The notes under the pieces: model-generated
What the model saw: the letters and a program-made list of their open reading frames with translations, nothing else
What the model was told of the DNA's origin: nothing
The model's database searches: none
Made by a program: the position numbers and the translations under genes
From: Massilia violaceinigra
GTDB taxonomy: Bacteria; Pseudomonadota; Gammaproteobacteria; Burkholderiales; Burkholderiaceae_D
Assembly (NCBI RefSeq): GCF_002752675.1
Contig: NZ_CP024608.1
Span: 5,270,001 to 5,334,000 of the forward strand
Reading direction: 5' to 3'
DNA length: 64,000 nucleotides
Shown: positions 37,586 through 46,734 of the stretch, piece after piece
Layout: every line of letters begins with the position of its first letter
How positions within the stretch are numbered: the first letter of the stretch is position 1

Positions 37586-37614
37586 ATAGTAGGACACTTA
37601 TTGACCAGTATCAA
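37586..37614 (-). promoter_or_regulatory. Sigma70-like promoter of the peptide gene
   Basis: On the minus strand TTGATA, 17 bp, then TACTAT, giving a start about 50 nt before the peptide ATG. It lies just after the kinase stop, so the peptide gene is probably its own transcription unit. Confidence 0.45.
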
Positions 37615-37630
37615 GGTTTACAAATCATAG

Positions 37631-40600
37631 CTAGGTGTTTTTCTCCCGACTGTTGGCTCCGTCCATCACCTCGTCGAACAAGCGTAGGAAACCAGGCAAT
37701 ATTTCCATTGCGGTCTTGCCATCCTTTGCCATCAGGCGCTCTTCCAGCTCGCCCGCAGCCCTGTACAACTGCTGCGCCGAGAGGTTGCCGGCCGCACCCT
37801 TGACCTTGTGCACCAGCAGTGCCGCGTTGTCCAAATCGCCACCGTCGACGGCCTGCGCGATGGCCTCGTGGGTGCCTGCAAAATCCTTGGCGAACATGGT
37901 CAGCAGGCGCGTGAGCAGCGGACCGTTGTGGCCCAGGCGCTCCAGCGCGGCTTGCACGTCGATGCCGGGCAGGTGGTCGGGCACGCCGCCCACCTCGGGC
38001 TGCGGCGTGCTCTCGGCCGGCACCCGGGTCGGATCGGCATGGATCCACCCGGCCAGCACGGTGTACAGGATGGCCGGTTCGATCGGCTTGGACAGGTAAT
38101 CGTTCATGCCCATCGCCAGGCAGCTGTCGCGGTAGCCGGCCACCGCGTGCGCGGTCATGGCGATGATCGGCAGCTCGGCGTGGCGCGGGTTGGCGCGGAT
38201 GCGCGCGCTGGCCTGGTAGCCGTCCATTTCCGGCATCTGGATATCCATCAGCACCGCGTCGTAGTCGGTCTGGTCGACCAGGCGCACCGCATCGACGCCG
38301 TTGCCGGCCAGGTCCACATGTACGCCGGCGCGGCGCAGGATTTCGCTGGCCACCTGCTGGTTGACCAGATTGTCGTCCACCACCAGCACCCGCGCGCCGC
38401 GAATGTGTTCGGCCGCCTGGGACGGGAAGGGCGCCGCGTCGCGTCCGGGCACGGCGGCGTCGAAGCCCATGGTCGCCAGCACGCTGTCGAGCAGTTGCGA
38501 GGCGGTGACCGGCTTGACCAGGAAGGCGCCGATGCCGGCTTCCTCGGCCGCCGCCTTGATATGGTCGCGCGCGAAAGCGGTGACCATGATGATCGACGGG
38601 ATCGATGCCAGGGTCGGGTCGTCCTTGATGCGGCGCGCCGTTTCCAGGCCGTCCATGTCGGGCATGTTCCAGTCCATCAGCACCAGATCGTAGGGTTCGA
38701 GCTGCAGCGCGAACAGGGCGGCGGCGCCCGAGCCGACCGCGCTGGCATCAAAGCCAAAGCTGCGCAGCTGCAGTTCCAGCATCTCGCGCGTGGGCGCGCT
38801 GTCGTCCACCACCAGCACCTTCTTGCCGCGCGCACCGGCGCCGGCCTGCAGGCGCGCCGTGCCCTGCGCCGGCGCCACGTTCAGGGTCAGCGTGAAATGG
38901 AAACGGCTGCCGGCGCCAAGTTCGCTGTCGACGCCAATCTCGCTGCCCATCTTGCGCACCAGCTGCTGCGAAATCGCCAGTCCCAGCCCGGTGCCGCCGT
39001 AGATGCGGGTGGTGCTGGCGTCGGCCTGGGCAAAGGCCTGGAACAGGCGCTCCTGCTGCTCCGGGCTGATGCCGACCCCGGAATCCTCGACCGAAAAGCA
39101 CAGGCGCACCTGGTTGTCGTCGCCGCTCCAGTCCTTGGCGCGCTCCACGCGCAGCTGGATGTGGCCGTGCGCGGTGAATTTGATCGCATTGCCGACCAGG
39201 TTGATCAGCACCTGGCCGAGCCGCAGCGGGTCGCCCATCAGGATCTGCGGCACGTCGGGCGCGGCCCAGATCACCAGTTCGAGTTCCTTTTCGGCGGCGC
39301 GCCAGGCGAACAGGTCGACGATGTTGGTGAGCGTGTCGGGCAGGTCGAACGGCACCACTTCGAGTTCCAGCTTGCCCGCTTCGATCTTGGAAAAATCGAG
39401 GATGTCGTTGATGATGTCGAGCAGGTTGTTGCCGGCCCGGGCGATCTTGCGGAAGTAGTCGCGCGGCTTGGCGTCCAGCTCCAGATGCGTGCCCAGGCCC
39501 GCGAAACCGAGAATGGCGTTCATCGGCGTGCGGATTTCATGGCTGATATTGGCCAGGAACTCGCTCTTGGCGCGCGTGGCCGCTTCGGCGCGCGCGCGCG
39601 CCTGCTCGATCAGGCGCAGCGCATTGGCCTTCTGGAAGGCCGACACGAACGGTTCCTTCAGGGCCTTGAGCAGTTCCAGGTCGCCGTCTTCGAGCGGCAC
39701 CTGGGGCGCGCGGTTCTCGAACACCAGGAAGCCTTCGACGCGGTGCTCGATGCAGATGCGCACCGCCAGCTGCGCGTGGCCCGCCTGCCCCGGGATGACG
39801 CCGGCGCGGGTCAGGTAAATGTCGGTGGTGATCATTTCGCCCGCGTTGACGTAGCGCGTTTCGGCCTCGATCAGGTCCATGCGTTCCTCGACCGGCGTGC
39901 CGCCGGCCCGGTCCCACACCGCGCGCACGGCCAGGGTGTCGGTGTCGGTTTCGCGCACCAGCGCCCAGGCGGCGTCGATGCCCTTGATGAACATCGATTC
40001 GCGCAGGATGGTGTGCAGCAGCGCGTCGAAGTCGAGCTGCTCGTTGATCGACTTGACGATGGCGTTGAGCTTTTCCAGGTGCTGGGTGCGCGAGTACACC
40101 AGCGCCTGCAGCGCCGTGCGGCTGCGCTGCAGCTGGCCGACACGCCAGCGGTACAGGCCATACACCGCCGCCGCGCCGGCCAGCACGTAGCTCAGGTAGG
40201 CCCACCAGGTCTGGTGCCAGGCCGGCAGCACGCGCACCCGGATCGACAGTTCATCGTCGGCCCACACGCCGTCGCGGTTGGCGCCGCGCACGCGCAGGCG
40301 GTAGCTGCCGGGCGGCAGGTTGCTGTAGGCCGCCACGCGCCGGTTGGCATCGTTCTCGACCCAGCTCTGGTCGTAGCCTTCGAGCAGGAAGGCGTAGCGG
40401 TTGCGCTTCGCGTCCGAAAAGTCGAGCGCCGCCACTTCGATCTCGAAGCCCTTGATCCCGGGCGGCAGGATCAGGCGGCTGTCGCGCTGGGCCAGCACCT
40501 GCGCGCCCGCCACCGGATGGCCATCGGTGCGCAGGGAACTGATGGCCAGCGGCGGGCGGAATTCCCAGTTGGCCAGGCGCTCCGGATGGATCACCGTCAG

Positions 40601-42637
40601 CCCGCCCGTGGCGCCGAACAGCAGGTCGTCTTCCGGCGTGGCGGCGGCCGCGCCGATAAAGTAGGTCGGAAAACCCAGGCCTTCGGCCCGCGCCAGCGGA
40701 CGCGCCTTGAGACTGCCGCTGTCGATCACGGCGATGCCGTTGCCGGTGGCGGCCCACATGCGCGCGCTGCGATCCAGGCGCAGGGCCGACACCGCGGTGC
40801 TGGGCAAGCCGTCGGCGAGGCCGAGGCGGCGGAACACCGGCGCGCCGAGCGGGGTGCGCATTTCCAGCACATTGATGCCGCCGCCGTGCGTGGCCACCCA
40901 CAAGCGCCCGCGTCCATCCATGGCCAGCGCGCTGATCACCGGGTCCGACAGGGCACTCTCGTTGCTCGGATTGGCGAGGATCTGTTCGATCTTGCCGGTG
41001 ACGGGGTCGAGCCGGTTCAAGCCGTTGCGGGTGCCGATCCAGAGCGCGCCGCCCGGATCGGTCATCAGCGCCTGGATGCGGTTGTCGGACAGGCCCGCCG
41101 GGCCGGTGACGTACGACGTAAGCGTATTGGCGGCCGGGTCGTAGCGCAGCAAACCCTCGAAGGTGCCCAGCCAGAGCTGCCCGCCCTGCGGCGCGATGGT
41201 GCCGATGCGCGGATAGGGGTTCGCCTGCGGCAGCGCGATGCGCTCCACGCGCCGGCCCTGGTCGAGGGTGCGGTACAGCCCGAGCTGGGTGCCGATCCAG
41301 GCGTCTTGCGGGGTGGCCTCGGCCATCGCCAGCAGCACGCGGTTGGGCAGGGCGCTGTCCAGGCGCGCCGGGTCGGGGCGCAGGGCGGCGCTGCGCGTGC
41401 CGTCAGGGTCGACCAGGTCCACGCCCTGGTCGGCCAGGCCCAGCCAGACGCGCCCGCCGGAGTCGGTCATCAGCGCGGTGACGGCCGCTTCGGGCATGCC
41501 GTGGGCGCCGAAGACGGCGGCCACCGCGCGGTTGTTGGGGTCATGGAAGTCGACGCTGCGTTCATTGCTGATCCAGATCAGGCCACTGCGGTCGCGCAGC
41601 AGGGCGGCGGTGCGGTCGTTGGCCAGGCTCGATGGCACCGCCGCCTGGTGCAGGATGCGGCGCGCGCGGGCGCTGTCGGCCTCGATGTCGATGATGCCGC
41701 CGCCGTAGGTGCTGGCCCACCAGCGCCCGGGCACGATCTCGGTAATGGCCAGCACCATGTTGGCGTGCGGGTCGCTGACCCCCGCCAGTTCCATGATCCT
41801 GCCGCGCGCGGCGCCGGCGTCGACCACGCCGACGCCGCTTTTCAGGGTGCCGAAGGCGATCTGCCCGCGGCTGTTTTCGCCGAACGAAAGCACCGCGTCG
41901 CGCCAGGGAGCGTCGGTGCCGCCGGGGCCCACCGGCACTGCCGTGAACTGGCCGCTGACGGCGTCGCGCCGCGCCAGGCCGCTGCTGGTGCCGATCCACA
42001 GGTTGCCCTTGCGGTCCAGGTGCAGCGCGCGGATGCGGCTGTCCGGCAGGCTGCCGGGAACGCCCGGCTCGTGGCGGTAGTGGCGCACTGCGATGCGCGC
42101 CGGGTCGACGTAATCGAGGCCCGAGGGCGTGCCGACCCACACGCCGCCCATGCCGTCGCTGGCAATGGCATTGATGGCGGCATCGGCCAGGCCATTGGCG
42201 CCGGCCGGAAAGCGGATGAAGCGCTCGTTGACCTTGTCGTACATGGCCAGCCCGCCGGTGGCGGTGCCGATCCACAGGCGCCCGCGCCGGTCCACGTGCA
42301 GGGCCTGGATGAAATCGGCGGGAATCGAATACGGGTCGCTTGCGTTATGCACGAAGGCGAGCATGCGGTAGCCGTCCCAGCGGCCCAGGCCGCGCTGGGT
42401 GCCGATCCAGATGAAGCCGTCGCCATCTTGCGCCAGCGCCATCGCAACCGGGTGCGGCAAGCCCTGTTCCAGGCCGATATGCTCGAACAGCGGGGTGGCC
42501 AGCTTTTCCCAGCGGTCGGGTGCGGCCGCCGCTGCCGTCGAACCTGCTGTTATGCAAATAAGAAGGTAGAGGGCGGCGATCAATGGCACCAGCCATTGGC
42601 GCCCGTGCAGGCGGTGTGGGAGGGTGGTGGGCGTCAT
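37631..42637 (-). CDS. Propeller-type hybrid sensor histidine kinase with two receivers and Hpt
   Basis: 1668 aa. A signal anchor is at residues 15-39. Then some 13 two-component-regulator propeller repeats (GFIWIGTQRGLGRWDG type, about 50-720) and a Y_Y_Y domain form the periplasmic sensor. A membrane span lies near 815-835, and a GAF-like domain at about 860-1010. HisKA has its His near 1032 (SHEIRTPMNAILGFAG), followed by HATPase. Two receiver domains (VLMDWNMPDMDG, about 1270-1385; VLMDIQMPEMDG, about 1414-1530) and an Hpt domain (LLVHKVKGAAGNLS, about 1600) finish the phosphorelay. Such sensors often respond to carbohydrates. No response regulator is adjacent. Start at 42637 is chosen by the signal anchor. 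Confidence 0.93.
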   Translation of the reverse strand: MTPTTLPHRLHGRQWLVPLIAALYLLICITAGSTAAAAAPDRWEKLATPLFEHIGLEQGLPHPVAMALAQDGDGFIWIGTQRGLGRWDGYRMLAFVHNASDPYSIPADFIQALHVDRRGRLWIGTATGGLAMYDKVNERFIRFPAGANGLADAAINAIASDGMGGVWVGTPSGLDYVDPARIAVRHYRHEPGVPGSLPDSRIRALHLDRKGNLWIGTSSGLARRDAVSGQFTAVPVGPGGTDAPWRDAVLSFGENSRGQIAFGTLKSGVGVVDAGAARGRIMELAGVSDPHANMVLAITEIVPGRWWASTYGGGIIDIEADSARARRILHQAAVPSSLANDRTAALLRDRSGLIWISNERSVDFHDPNNRAVAAVFGAHGMPEAAVTALMTDSGGRVWLGLADQGVDLVDPDGTRSAALRPDPARLDSALPNRVLLAMAEATPQDAWIGTQLGLYRTLDQGRRVERIALPQANPYPRIGTIAPQGGQLWLGTFEGLLRYDPAANTLTSYVTGPAGLSDNRIQALMTDPGGALWIGTRNGLNRLDPVTGKIEQILANPSNESALSDPVISALAMDGRGRLWVATHGGGINVLEMRTPLGAPVFRRLGLADGLPSTAVSALRLDRSARMWAATGNGIAVIDSGSLKARPLARAEGLGFPTYFIGAAAATPEDDLLFGATGGLTVIHPERLANWEFRPPLAISSLRTDGHPVAGAQVLAQRDSRLILPPGIKGFEIEVAALDFSDAKRNRYAFLLEGYDQSWVENDANRRVAAYSNLPPGSYRLRVRGANRDGVWADDELSIRVRVLPAWHQTWWAYLSYVLAGAAAVYGLYRWRVGQLQRSRTALQALVYSRTQHLEKLNAIVKSINEQLDFDALLHTILRESMFIKGIDAAWALVRETDTDTLAVRAVWDRAGGTPVEERMDLIEAETRYVNAGEMITTDIYLTRAGVIPGQAGHAQLAVRICIEHRVEGFLVFENRAPQVPLEDGDLELLKALKEPFVSAFQKANALRLIEQARARAEAATRAKSEFLANISHEIRTPMNAILGFAGLGTHLELDAKPRDYFRKIARAGNNLLDIINDILDFSKIEAGKLELEVVPFDLPDTLTNIVDLFAWRAAEKELELVIWAAPDVPQILMGDPLRLGQVLINLVGNAIKFTAHGHIQLRVERAKDWSGDDNQVRLCFSVEDSGVGISPEQQERLFQAFAQADASTTRIYGGTGLGLAISQQLVRKMGSEIGVDSELGAGSRFHFTLTLNVAPAQGTARLQAGAGARGKKVLVVDDSAPTREMLELQLRSFGFDASAVGSGAAALFALQLEPYDLVLMDWNMPDMDGLETARRIKDDPTLASIPSIIMVTAFARDHIKAAAEEAGIGAFLVKPVTASQLLDSVLATMGFDAAVPGRDAAPFPSQAAEHIRGARVLVVDDNLVNQQVASEILRRAGVHVDLAGNGVDAVRLVDQTDYDAVLMDIQMPEMDGYQASARIRANPRHAELPIIAMTAHAVAGYRDSCLAMGMNDYLSKPIEPAILYTVLAGWIHADPTRVPAESTPQPEVGGVPDHLPGIDVQAALERLGHNGPLLTRLLTMFAKDFAGTHEAIAQAVDGGDLDNAALLVHKVKGAAGNLSAQQLYRAAGELEERLMAKDGKTAMEILPGFLRLFDEVMDGANSREKNT

Positions 42638-43036
42638 CGCTGGTCCGCGCGACGTGAGCGGAGAGCGCGCCGGAGGGCGCGGGTATGGCGACGGACTGAT
42701 GTGTCGTGGACGTTCAAGTCGGGACGCGCTCCTGTCGGTGAAATCGGATGCCGCGGCGTCCCCCGGACGGGCTCGCCTTTCCTGAAAGCATACGCACTTG
42801 TCCGGGCACTGTCTATTCGCTGAGCGGTTCGCATATTTCTTTGGCAATATTGCGCTGCCGTTTAGCGCCAAACATGTTGCGATAATCCAAAACGAAGGCA
42901 TAACGGCAAGCAACGCGCGGCGCATCAGGTGAAATTGCCATTGATTACAGGTGAAAAAAACCTCGAAGAAAATCCGAACCTTGGCGCTTGATCGGCCTCA
43001 AACCAAGCTTTCACGCTTTTGGAAGAGGAACTTCGC
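42638..43036. other. Divergent intergenic region
   Basis: 399 bp between the kinase and the beta-helix lipoprotein gene. The half nearest 43000 is AT-richer and probably holds both promoters. No operator, repeat or RNA gene was recognised. Confidence 0.5.
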
Positions 43037-44401
43037 ATGAGTAAGATTGCCTTGATCACTTTGGAGCATCGAGCCGTGTTATTTGCCTGCAGCGGTTTTT
43101 CCTTGTTACTTGGCGCTTGCGGCGGCGGAGGAGGGGAGAGCGAACGCGCTCCCGCCCCGGCCCCCACGGCGGCCGCCAGCGTGCCGGCCGCCACGCCACC
43201 TGCGCAGGCGGCCGATCCCGTTCGCCCCGATCCGGCCGGCGACGGCGCGGTCGACGCCACCAGTGCCAACGCCGCGCCGGTGCATGACGTGGCGCCCGAG
43301 TCGTTCGCCATGTCCGGCTACGCGCCGGACGGCGAAGACCAGGCGCGTGCCGCCAAGCAGGCTCGCGCGCTGTACGTCTCGCCGCACGGCTCCGACGCCA
43401 ATGCCGGCACAGACACGCGACCCTTCCGCACGCTGGCGCGCGCCGCGCGCGCCGTTGCGCCGGGCGTCACCGTGTTCGTCGCGCCGGGCACCTACAACGG
43501 CGGCATTCGCACCACCGCCAGCGGCCAGCCGGGCGCCCGGATTGCCTATGTGTCCACCGAACGCTGGGGTGCCCGGATCGTGCCGCCGGAGCGCTCGGCC
43601 AGCAAGGCCGCGTGGGACAACCGCGGCGACTACGTCGATATCGTCGGCTTCGACGTCGACGGCAGCGAACACCGGGGCGGCACGCGCTGGAGCTCCGGCA
43701 TCTACAACGGCGGCTCGCACGACATCATCCGCAACAACCATGTGCATCACATCGCGCAGCACGTGGCCTGCACCAGCAACGGCGGCGCCGCGATCGGCGT
43801 GGACGGGTATTATCGCGGCGTGCAGGCGCAAGTGATCGCCAACCTGGTGCACGACATCGGACCGGCCGGCTGCCGTTTTGTGCAGGGGATCTACGTCAGC
43901 ACCACGGGCAGCGTGAAAAACAACGTGGTGTACCGCGTCGCCGAAGCGGGCATTCATTTGTGGCACGACGCGCGCAATGTGGTCGTCTCCAACAACACCG
44001 TGACCGGCTCGAACACCGGCATCGTCGTCGGCGGCGGCGACTTTTATCATACGTCCGGCCCGAACGACCATACGGCGGTGTACAACAACATCGTGTACGA
44101 CAACAGGATGGGCATCTCGGAGCAGGGGCGCACGGGGCGCAACAACAGCTACCGCAATAACCTGGTCTACAAGAACAGCAGCTACAACTGGCGCCTGAAG
44201 AATGGGCTGGCGCACAGCGGCACGGTCAGTTCGGCGCCGCTGTTCGTTGGCGACATCAAGGTCGCCTTGCCCAACTTCAGTCTCAGTGCCGGCTCGCCGG
44301 CGATCGGGCGCGCCACCCCGATGCACGCCGCTCCCACCGATTTTAACGGCCGACCGCGCAATATGTTTTCCGGTTTCGACATCGGCGCGTACCAGCATTG
44401 A
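43037..44401 (+). CDS. Right-handed beta-helix lipoprotein
   Basis: 454 aa. A lipobox LLLGAC and a Gly/Ala/Pro linker precede a parallel beta-helix (DUF1565/pectate-lyase-like): LYVSPHGSDANAGTDTRPFRTLARAARAV, then PGTYNGGI and repeated rungs with VSNNTVTGSNTGI and YNNIVYDNRMGISEQG. It ends with the domain FNGRPRNMFSGFDIGAYQH common to such proteins. Likely a surface carbohydrate-active or adhesion protein. It is divergent from the propeller kinase, a sensor class that often controls glycan genes, so a regulatory link is possible. Confidence 0.88.
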   Translation: MSKIALITLEHRAVLFACSGFSLLLGACGGGGGESERAPAPAPTAAASVPAATPPAQAADPVRPDPAGDGAVDATSANAAPVHDVAPESFAMSGYAPDGEDQARAAKQARALYVSPHGSDANAGTDTRPFRTLARAARAVAPGVTVFVAPGTYNGGIRTTASGQPGARIAYVSTERWGARIVPPERSASKAAWDNRGDYVDIVGFDVDGSEHRGGTRWSSGIYNGGSHDIIRNNHVHHIAQHVACTSNGGAAIGVDGYYRGVQAQVIANLVHDIGPAGCRFVQGIYVSTTGSVKNNVVYRVAEAGIHLWHDARNVVVSNNTVTGSNTGIVVGGGDFYHTSGPNDHTAVYNNIVYDNRMGISEQGRTGRNNSYRNNLVYKNSSYNWRLKNGLAHSGTVSSAPLFVGDIKVALPNFSLSAGSPAIGRATPMHAAPTDFNGRPRNMFSGFDIGAYQH

Positions 44402-44591
44402 GCATGCGCGGCGGCGGCCATCATCCGCGGTGGCGGTGGCCGCTGGCGCGCAATTCGCGTTCGATATTTTTCTTTACATCCGCTTCAAGGCCGGGTTAGT
44501 ATCTGCGCCTTCGCAAGAAAACCTCACTACTGAATCGAGAACCTGACGTGCCTGTATACAGCCAACCTATCTGCTGACGATATCGGATTGA

Positions 44592-44617
44592 CCTGCCCGG
44601 ATTAGCAACCCGGTAGG
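44592..44617 (+). promoter_or_regulatory. Leader hairpin 1 of the RNA repair operon
   Basis: CCTGCCCGG and CCCGGTAGG form a 9-position stem with one G-U pair and one C-C mismatch around an 8-base loop ATTAGCAA. It lies 88 bp before the ligase start. Confidence 0.4.
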
Positions 44618-44634
44618 CTGTGCATGCCGCTTTC

Positions 44635-44655
44635 CCACGACCGTTGCTGTCGTGG
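44635..44655 (+). promoter_or_regulatory. Leader hairpin 2 of the RNA repair operon
   Basis: Perfect 7-bp stem CCACGAC/GTCGTGG with a 7-base loop, 49 bp before the ligase start. No T-run follows, so it is not a simple terminator. Confidence 0.45.
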
Positions 44656-44704
44656 CGTAGTTCTCCCTTTGTCGTCAGCTCCTATCTACACCATGGAGCG
44701 CATC

Positions 44705-45589
44705 ATGACGAACTTCGTTCACAATCTGGAATTACATAAATACCCTTCCACCCGTCACCTGGAAGGCTCGCAGCTGCAGCAAGGCGACGACGGTTTCGAC
44801 AAACCGGGCAAACGCAACGATCCGCGCGCGGCCTATGCCGCACTGGCTGGCCGCTATATCGTCGTCGAAGAAAAGCTCGACGGCGCCAATGCCGGCGTGA
44901 GCTTCAGCGAAGGCGCCGAACTGCTGCTGCAAAGCCGCGGCCACTATCTGGCTGGCGGTGGACGCGAGCGCCAGTTCAGCATCTTCAAGCGCTGGGCCGC
45001 CGCGCACGAGAGCGCGCTGATCGAGCGCCTGGGCGACCGCTACGTCATGTACGGCGAGTGGATGGGCAAGAAGCACAGCGTCTTCTACAACCATCTGCCG
45101 CACCTGTTCTGCGAGTTCGACATCTACGACCGCGAAAAACAGGTCTTTCTGTCGACCGCCGCGCGCGCCGCCTTGCTCGATGACGCGCCGGTGCTGGCGG
45201 TGCCGGTGCTGTATGCGGGTGTCGCGCCACGCAAATTGGCCGACCTGCTGGCATTGATCCGCTTTTCGCTGGCGAAGACGCCGGCATGGAAGAACGACTT
45301 CGAAGCGACTGTCGCACGCGAAGGGCTGGACCTGGCCAAATGCTGGGCCCAGGCCGACAAGTCCGACCTGGCCGAAGGCCTGTATATGAAGGTCGAGGAG
45401 GACGGCGTGGTCACGGCACGCTACAAATGGGTGCGCAGCGACTTCGTGCAGGCCATCCTGGACTCGAAGATGCACCACTCGCAGCAGCCCTACGTGCCCA
45501 ATCAGCTGGCACCCGGGGTCGACATTTACGCACCGCGCCTGACGACGACATGGGAAGACCTGGGCCTGGTAACCGAAGGAGGCAAGTGA
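44705..45589 (+). CDS. ATP-dependent RNA ligase family protein
   Basis: 294 aa with the full set of nucleotidyltransferase motifs of Rnl2-like ligases. Motif I is EKLDG with K57 as AMP acceptor. Motif III lies in MYGEWMGKK, IIIa in LFCEFDIYD, IV in LAEGLYMKVEEDG and V in ARYKWVR. It seals 3'-OH and 5'-phosphate RNA ends. The ATG at 44705 has GGAG 6 nt before it; the upstream ATG 44693 overlaps that site. The stop overlaps the start of the HD-kinase gene by one base, so the two are co-translated. The substrate is not shown; tRNA halves made by ribotoxins are a natural guess. Confidence 0.9.
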   Translation: MTNFVHNLELHKYPSTRHLEGSQLQQGDDGFDKPGKRNDPRAAYAALAGRYIVVEEKLDGANAGVSFSEGAELLLQSRGHYLAGGGRERQFSIFKRWAAAHESALIERLGDRYVMYGEWMGKKHSVFYNHLPHLFCEFDIYDREKQVFLSTAARAALLDDAPVLAVPVLYAGVAPRKLADLLALIRFSLAKTPAWKNDFEATVAREGLDLAKCWAQADKSDLAEGLYMKVEEDGVVTARYKWVRSDFVQAILDSKMHHSQQPYVPNQLAPGVDIYAPRLTTTWEDLGLVTEGGK

Positions 45590-46734
45590 TGGACAAACTG
45601 ACCTATAAAGCCATGGCGGCGCACGTGCCCGCGCCTGGCCAGGCGCCCGACTGGGCCTGGTTCCTGCACGCGATTCCCGCACTGGCCTTGCTGGCATCGA
45701 CGCCGCAGGACCCGTACTACCACGCCGAAGGCGACGTGTGGATTCACACGCGGATGGTGATCGAGGCGCTGATGCGCGGGCCGGACTACATCGACGGCAG
45801 CGACGAGGAACGCTTGATCCTGTTCTACGCCGCGCTGCTGCACGATATCGCCAAGCCGGCGACGACGGTGATCGACCCTGACAGTGGCCGCATCGGGCAG
45901 CCGGGCCACTCGAAGCGCGGCGCGATCGATGCGCGCATCCTGTGCTGGCATGCGGGTGTGCCGTTCGCCGTGCGCGAGCATATTTGCCGCATCATCACCG
46001 TGCACCAGCTGCCGTTCTTCGCGCTGGCGGGGAACAAGAACGGCCAGTCGGCCGAGTTCCTGATCCGCAAGCTCTCGCATGAACTGGACCTGCGCCTGCT
46101 CTCCGCGATGGCGCAGGCCGACATGGAAGGGCGCTGGTACGAGAAAAAGGACGACTGCCTGGTCGACATCGAGCTGTTTCGCGAGATGGCGCGCGACGAA
46201 GGCTGCTACGGTACGCCCAAGACGTTTGCGGATCCGCACACGCGCCTGTCGTACATGCGCGGGGCCGGCATCGCGCCCGATTTCACGCATCACCAGAACC
46301 CGGGTTCACGCGTGACGGTGATGTCGGGCTTGCCGGCGTCGGGCAAGAACCACTGGGTGGCGGCCAACCGGGCGCGCTTGCCAGTGGTGTCGATCGACGA
46401 CGCGCGCGAAGAACTGGGGCTGCGCCACGGCGCCAACGAAGGCGCGGTGGCGCACCGGGCGGTCGATTTCGCCAAGGAGATGCTGCGTGAAAAAGCGCCA
46501 TTCGTGTGGAACACCACGCACCTGAGCGCGCAGATGCGCAAGAAGACGCTCGACCTGCTGTTTGCCTACGATGCCGAGGTCGAACTGGTGTACCTTGAGC
46601 AGCCGCCGCAGGTCATCTTCAAGCGCAATACGCAGCGCGATACCAGCCTGCCCAACAAGGCCATCGAGCGCATGCTGTTCAAATGGGAGGTGCCGCTGCC
46701 GACCGAGGCGCACATAGTGAGCTATTTGTCCTGA
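45589..46734 (+). CDS. HD-Pnk: HD phosphoesterase fused to polynucleotide kinase
   Basis: 381 aa. The N-terminal HD domain has H53 and the pair H85-D86 (LLHDIAKP), with further histidines at 121 and 139. The C-terminal P-loop kinase has GLPASGKN at 247-254, the catalytic-type SIDDAREEL at 268-275, and FVWNTTHLSAQMRKK, all as in T4-type 5'-OH polynucleotide kinases. The last Walker A residue is Asn, not Ser/Thr. An enzyme of this layout from Runella (HD-Pnk) removes 2',3'-phosphates and phosphorylates 5'-OH ends. Together with the ligase it would heal and seal broken RNA. GAAGGAGG precedes the TGATG junction. Confidence 0.9.
   Translation: MDKLTYKAMAAHVPAPGQAPDWAWFLHAIPALALLASTPQDPYYHAEGDVWIHTRMVIEALMRGPDYIDGSDEERLILFYAALLHDIAKPATTVIDPDSGRIGQPGHSKRGAIDARILCWHAGVPFAVREHICRIITVHQLPFFALAGNKNGQSAEFLIRKLSHELDLRLLSAMAQADMEGRWYEKKDDCLVDIELFREMARDEGCYGTPKTFADPHTRLSYMRGAGIAPDFTHHQNPGSRVTVMSGLPASGKNHWVAANRARLPVVSIDDAREELGLRHGANEGAVAHRAVDFAKEMLREKAPFVWNTTHLSAQMRKKTLDLLFAYDAEVELVYLEQPPQVIFKRNTQRDTSLPNKAIERMLFKWEVPLPTEAHIVSYLS

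Noticed and set aside
37808..42823. 1671-codon open frame on the plus strand
   Set aside because: Antisense of the hybrid kinase, rich in Ala, Arg, Gln and His with no motif; an artefact of codon bias.
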